Below the pieces are notes generated by a model. The model saw only the letters and a program-made list of their open reading frames with translations, was not told where the DNA came from and ran no database searches. Source: Dehalococcoidia bacterium (GTDB taxonomy: Bacteria; Chloroflexota; Dehalococcoidia; JAENJB01). Taken from it: a stretch of DNA of 6,944 bases. The stretch lies in NCBI GenBank assembly GCA_030690705.1, contig JAUYGE010000271.1:1-6944 (forward strand). Reading direction: 5' to 3'. Every line of letters begins with the position of its first letter. Position 1 is the stretch's first letter. Below, in pieces: positions 5,790 through 6,944 of the stretch. The position numbers and the translations under genes were made by a program.

Positions 5790-6686
5790 TCAAAAAATCC
5801 TCTCCAGCACTGCCTCCAAATCGGCGGGCAGGGAGCTCCGGAACTCCAGATGTTTGCCGCTAATGGGATGCTCAAACGCAAGATAAGAAGCGTGGAGGAA
5901 CTGCCTCTCAAGCAGAGAGATCTTTCCGCCATAAAGCCGGTCGCCCACCACCGGATGCCCGATAGCTGACAGATGCACCCGTACCTGGTGGGTGCGCCCG
6001 CTGGCCGGAGAGACCTCCAGCAGGCTGTACTTCTTGAAGCTCCGGACCACCCGGTAGCCGGTGCGCGCCTCCCTGCCATCCTCCACCACCGCCATTCGCT
6101 GCCGGTGCGCGGGGTCGCGCCCCACGGGAGCCTCGATGGCCCCCTCCGCCGGAGAAAGCTGCCCGTGGACCAGGGCCAGGTACTGTTTCTTCAGGGTGCG
6201 CTTCTTGAACTGGGCGGCCAGACCCTCATGCGCCCGGCCGTTCTTCGCTACCACGATCAGGCCGGAGGTATCCTTGTCCAGACGGTGTACGATTCCCGGC
6301 CTCAACGAGCCGTTGATCCCCTCCAGGTCGGGGATGTGGGCCAGCAGGGCATTGACGAGGGTGCCCCGCGGATGCCCCGGGGCGGGATGCACCACCATCC
6401 CCGCCGGCTTGTCCACCACCAGAAGATCGGCGTCCTCGTAGACGACCGTCAGCGGGATGGACTCGGCCTCCAGGCCGGTCGGAGCCGGCGGCGGAAGAAC
6501 GATGCTCAGCTCATCCCCCACCCTGAGCTTCTGCCCCGACTTCGCCACCTGTCCGTTGGCCATCACACACCCCTGCTCGATCAGACGCTGGACATGCGAG
6601 CGCGTTAGCTCCGGTCGCACGCGCGTGATGTACTTGTCCAGCCGCTCTCCCCCCTCCACTACCTTCAGGCTAAGCGTCTCATCCAC
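5790..6686 (-). CDS. rluD: RluA-family 23S rRNA pseudouridine synthase (RluD-like, with S4 domain)
   Basis: A 298-residue enzyme that isomerises specific uridines of RNA to pseudouridine, in RluD of 23S rRNA helix 69. An N-terminal S4 RNA-binding domain covers about residues 13-62 (ERLDKYITRVRPELTRSHVQ... LIEQGCVMANG). The catalytic domain follows: VVYEDADLLVVDKPAGMVVHP (81-101), the active-site motif HRLDKDTSGL (134-143) with catalytic D137, KQYLALVHG (167-175), and the C-terminal SGRTHQVRVHLSAIGHPVVGD block (229-249). All are intact and the length is usual. The start is GTG 6684-6686: an in-frame TAG lies one codon upstream (6690-6692 on the complementary strand), and GGGG (6697-6694) offers only a weak Shine-Dalgarno. 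RluC shares the same architecture, so the exact target site is not proven. It is probably first of a two-gene leftward unit with the flavoprotein; no functional link between them is apparent. Confidence 0.94.
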   Translation of the reverse strand: MDETLSLKVVEGGERLDKYITRVRPELTRSHVQRLIEQGCVMANGQVAKSGQKLRVGDELSIVLPPPAPTGLEAESIPLTVVYEDADLLVVDKPAGMVVHPAPGHPRGTLVNALLAHIPDLEGINGSLRPGIVHRLDKDTSGLIVVAKNGRAHEGLAAQFKKRTLKKQYLALVHGQLSPAEGAIEAPVGRDPAHRQRMAVVEDGREARTGYRVVRSFKKYSLLEVSPASGRTHQVRVHLSAIGHPVVGDRLYGGKISLLERQFLHASYLAFEHPISGKHLEFRSSLPADLEAVLERIF

Positions 6687-6704
6687 TTGCTATCCCCAAC
6701 CCCC

Positions 6705-6725
6705 GTCATTGCGAGCGAAGCGAAG
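6705..6725. repeat. Dispersed-type repeat with TCATTGCGAGCGAAGCGAAG sequence
   Basis: The 20 bases from 6706 contain the internal iteration GCGA-GCGAA-GCGAA. I recall closely similar intergenic repeats recurring in many bacterial genomes, including Dehalococcoidia; only one copy is present here, so its repetitive nature rests on recollection rather than on this window. Confidence 0.55.
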
Positions 6726-6734
6726 CCCCGACAC

Positions 6735-6750
6735 GTGGGGATTCCCCCAC
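6735..6750. repeat. GC-rich hairpin, 6 bp stem
   Basis: GTGGGG (6735-6740) and CCCCAC (6745-6750) form a perfect 6 bp stem around the loop ATTC. No T-run follows on either strand, so it is not a typical intrinsic terminator. Confidence 0.5.
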
Positions 6751-6757
6751 CCTTGAC

Positions 6758-6778
6758 GGGAGTGGGATAGGGAGTGGG
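6758..6778 (+). other. Four-tract G-quadruplex motif, also a 12 bp-period direct repeat
   Basis: Four GGG tracts start at 6758, 6764, 6770 and 6776, each separated by exactly three bases (AGT, ATA, AGT), which meets the canonical intramolecular quadruplex pattern. Equivalently, GGGAGTGGG occurs twice with 12 bp period. The G-rich strand is the template strand for the leftward gene, whose GTG start is 72 bp away. Confidence 0.6.
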
Positions 6779-6815
6779 TGAAGTCCGTAGGAAGCATCCC
6801 CCTCTCTCCAACTTT

Positions 6816-6872
6816 CCGATTCGTTACACTTGCCGATTTCATACGGCATCCCGTATAAGTGAAACGAATCGG
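6816..6872. repeat. Nested inverted repeat with 16 bp arms
   Basis: CCGATTCGTTACACTT (6816-6831) and AAGTGAAACGAATCGG (6857-6872) are complementary at 15 of 16 positions. The 25 bases between them contain a second hairpin, ATACGG (6841-6846) with CCGTAT (6851-6856). The whole can fold as one long stem with an inner stem-loop, or as a cruciform. Confidence 0.75.
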
Positions 6873-6909
6873 GACATACGGAATCCCGTATGAACGAAGT
6901 GAATCGGGA
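6840..6909. repeat. Tandem repeat: two 35 bp units with palindromic cores
   Basis: Units 6840-6874 and 6875-6909 abut exactly and agree at 29 of 35 positions. Each begins with a palindrome, CATACGG-loop-CCGTAT(A/G), and ends with GAATCGGGA. In the second unit the stem is a perfect 7 bp (6875-6881 with 6886-6892) around AATC. Most differences sit in the spacer between the palindrome and the GAATCGGGA tail, where the words AAGTGAA and AACGAA swap order. Confidence 0.8.
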
Positions 6910-6928
6910 CTCTCCCTCTAGGGGAGAG
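6910..6928. repeat. GC-rich hairpin, 7 bp stem
   Basis: CTCTCCC (6910-6916) and GGGAGAG (6922-6928) pair perfectly around TCTAG, immediately after the tandem repeat. It lacks a following T-run on the plus strand and none precedes it in the opposite direction, so a terminator role is not supported. Confidence 0.55.
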
Positions 6929-6944
6929 AGAAAGGGGCGGATTG

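Larger units (their letters stand above)
6687..6944. other. Gene-free region packed with repeats upstream of the pseudouridine synthase
   Basis: No supportable coding frame is seen in these 258 bp. The segment contains, in order, a short dispersed-type repeat, a GC-rich hairpin, a four-tract G-run motif, a nested inverted repeat, a 35 bp tandem duplication and a final hairpin. The promoter of the leftward unit must lie here or beyond the window, but I could not identify a convincing one. Confidence 0.7.

Noticed and set aside
4836..5969. A 377-codon open frame antisense to the flavoprotein and pseudouridine synthase genes
   Set aside because: It spans two well-supported genes and their intergenic gap, is His/Pro/Arg-rich as expected for antisense of GC-rich codons, and has no recognisable domain.
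5973..6608. A 211-codon plus-strand open frame opposite the pseudouridine synthase
   Set aside because: The minus-strand gene has every catalytic motif of the family; the opposite frame is a shadow without domain features.
6816..6909. CRISPR-like array in the right-hand repeats
   Set aside because: Only two directly abutting units without unique spacers, and no cas genes; the structure is a tandem palindromic repeat.

Overview
This 6.9 kb window looks like chromosomal DNA from a GC-rich bacterium. It combines housekeeping genes (thymidylate kinase, a 23S rRNA pseudouridine synthase) with transporters, a cupin, an SRPBCC protein and a stand-alone fumarate-reductase-type flavoprotein. The orphan flavoprotein, the TTG and GTG starts, and the noncoding repeats (including a TCATTGCGAGCGAAGCGAAG-type repeat) are reminiscent of Chloroflexota, possibly Dehalococcoidia. 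That placement is an inference from general resemblance, not a demonstrated assignment. I see no tRNA, rRNA, CRISPR array, transposase or prophage gene.

Layout. Positions 1-793 hold a rightward group: the 3' end of tmk, a small cupin protein with a strong Shine-Dalgarno, and a previously easy-to-miss 47-residue membrane peptide whose GTG start overlaps the cupin stop codon. Positions 891-2126 carry a leftward MFS exporter of the MFS_3 type. A 152 bp divergent intergenic region (2127-2278) separates it from a rightward pair: an SRPBCC-domain protein (2279-2695) and, 11 bp later, a second MFS transporter of the drug:H+ antiporter type (2707-3954, TTG start). The pair converges on a leftward pair at the right: an RluD-like pseudouridine synthase (5790-6686) followed 63 bp later by an FAD flavoprotein (3993-5726). 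The last 258 bp (6687-6944) contain no gene but a dense cluster of repeats.

The most informative noncoding segment is the divergent region. Both directions have a candidate sigma-70-type promoter with 17 bp spacing and the same TAAGAT -10 box, and the two -10 boxes lie inside a perfect 11 bp inverted repeat. The leftward promoter would start transcription almost exactly at the MFS start codon, which lacks a Shine-Dalgarno, so a leaderless mRNA is predicted. The rightward promoter supports an internal ATG at 2279 as the SRPBCC start.

The right-hand repeat cluster contains a two-copy 35 bp tandem repeat with a palindromic core, a larger nested inverted repeat, flanking short inverted repeats, GC-rich hairpins and a four-tract G-quadruplex motif, all upstream of the pseudouridine synthase gene. 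No clearly novel multi-gene system is visible. The strongest leads are the paired promoters, the coupled small membrane protein, the orphan flavoprotein without the usual catalytic motif, and the composite repeat element.
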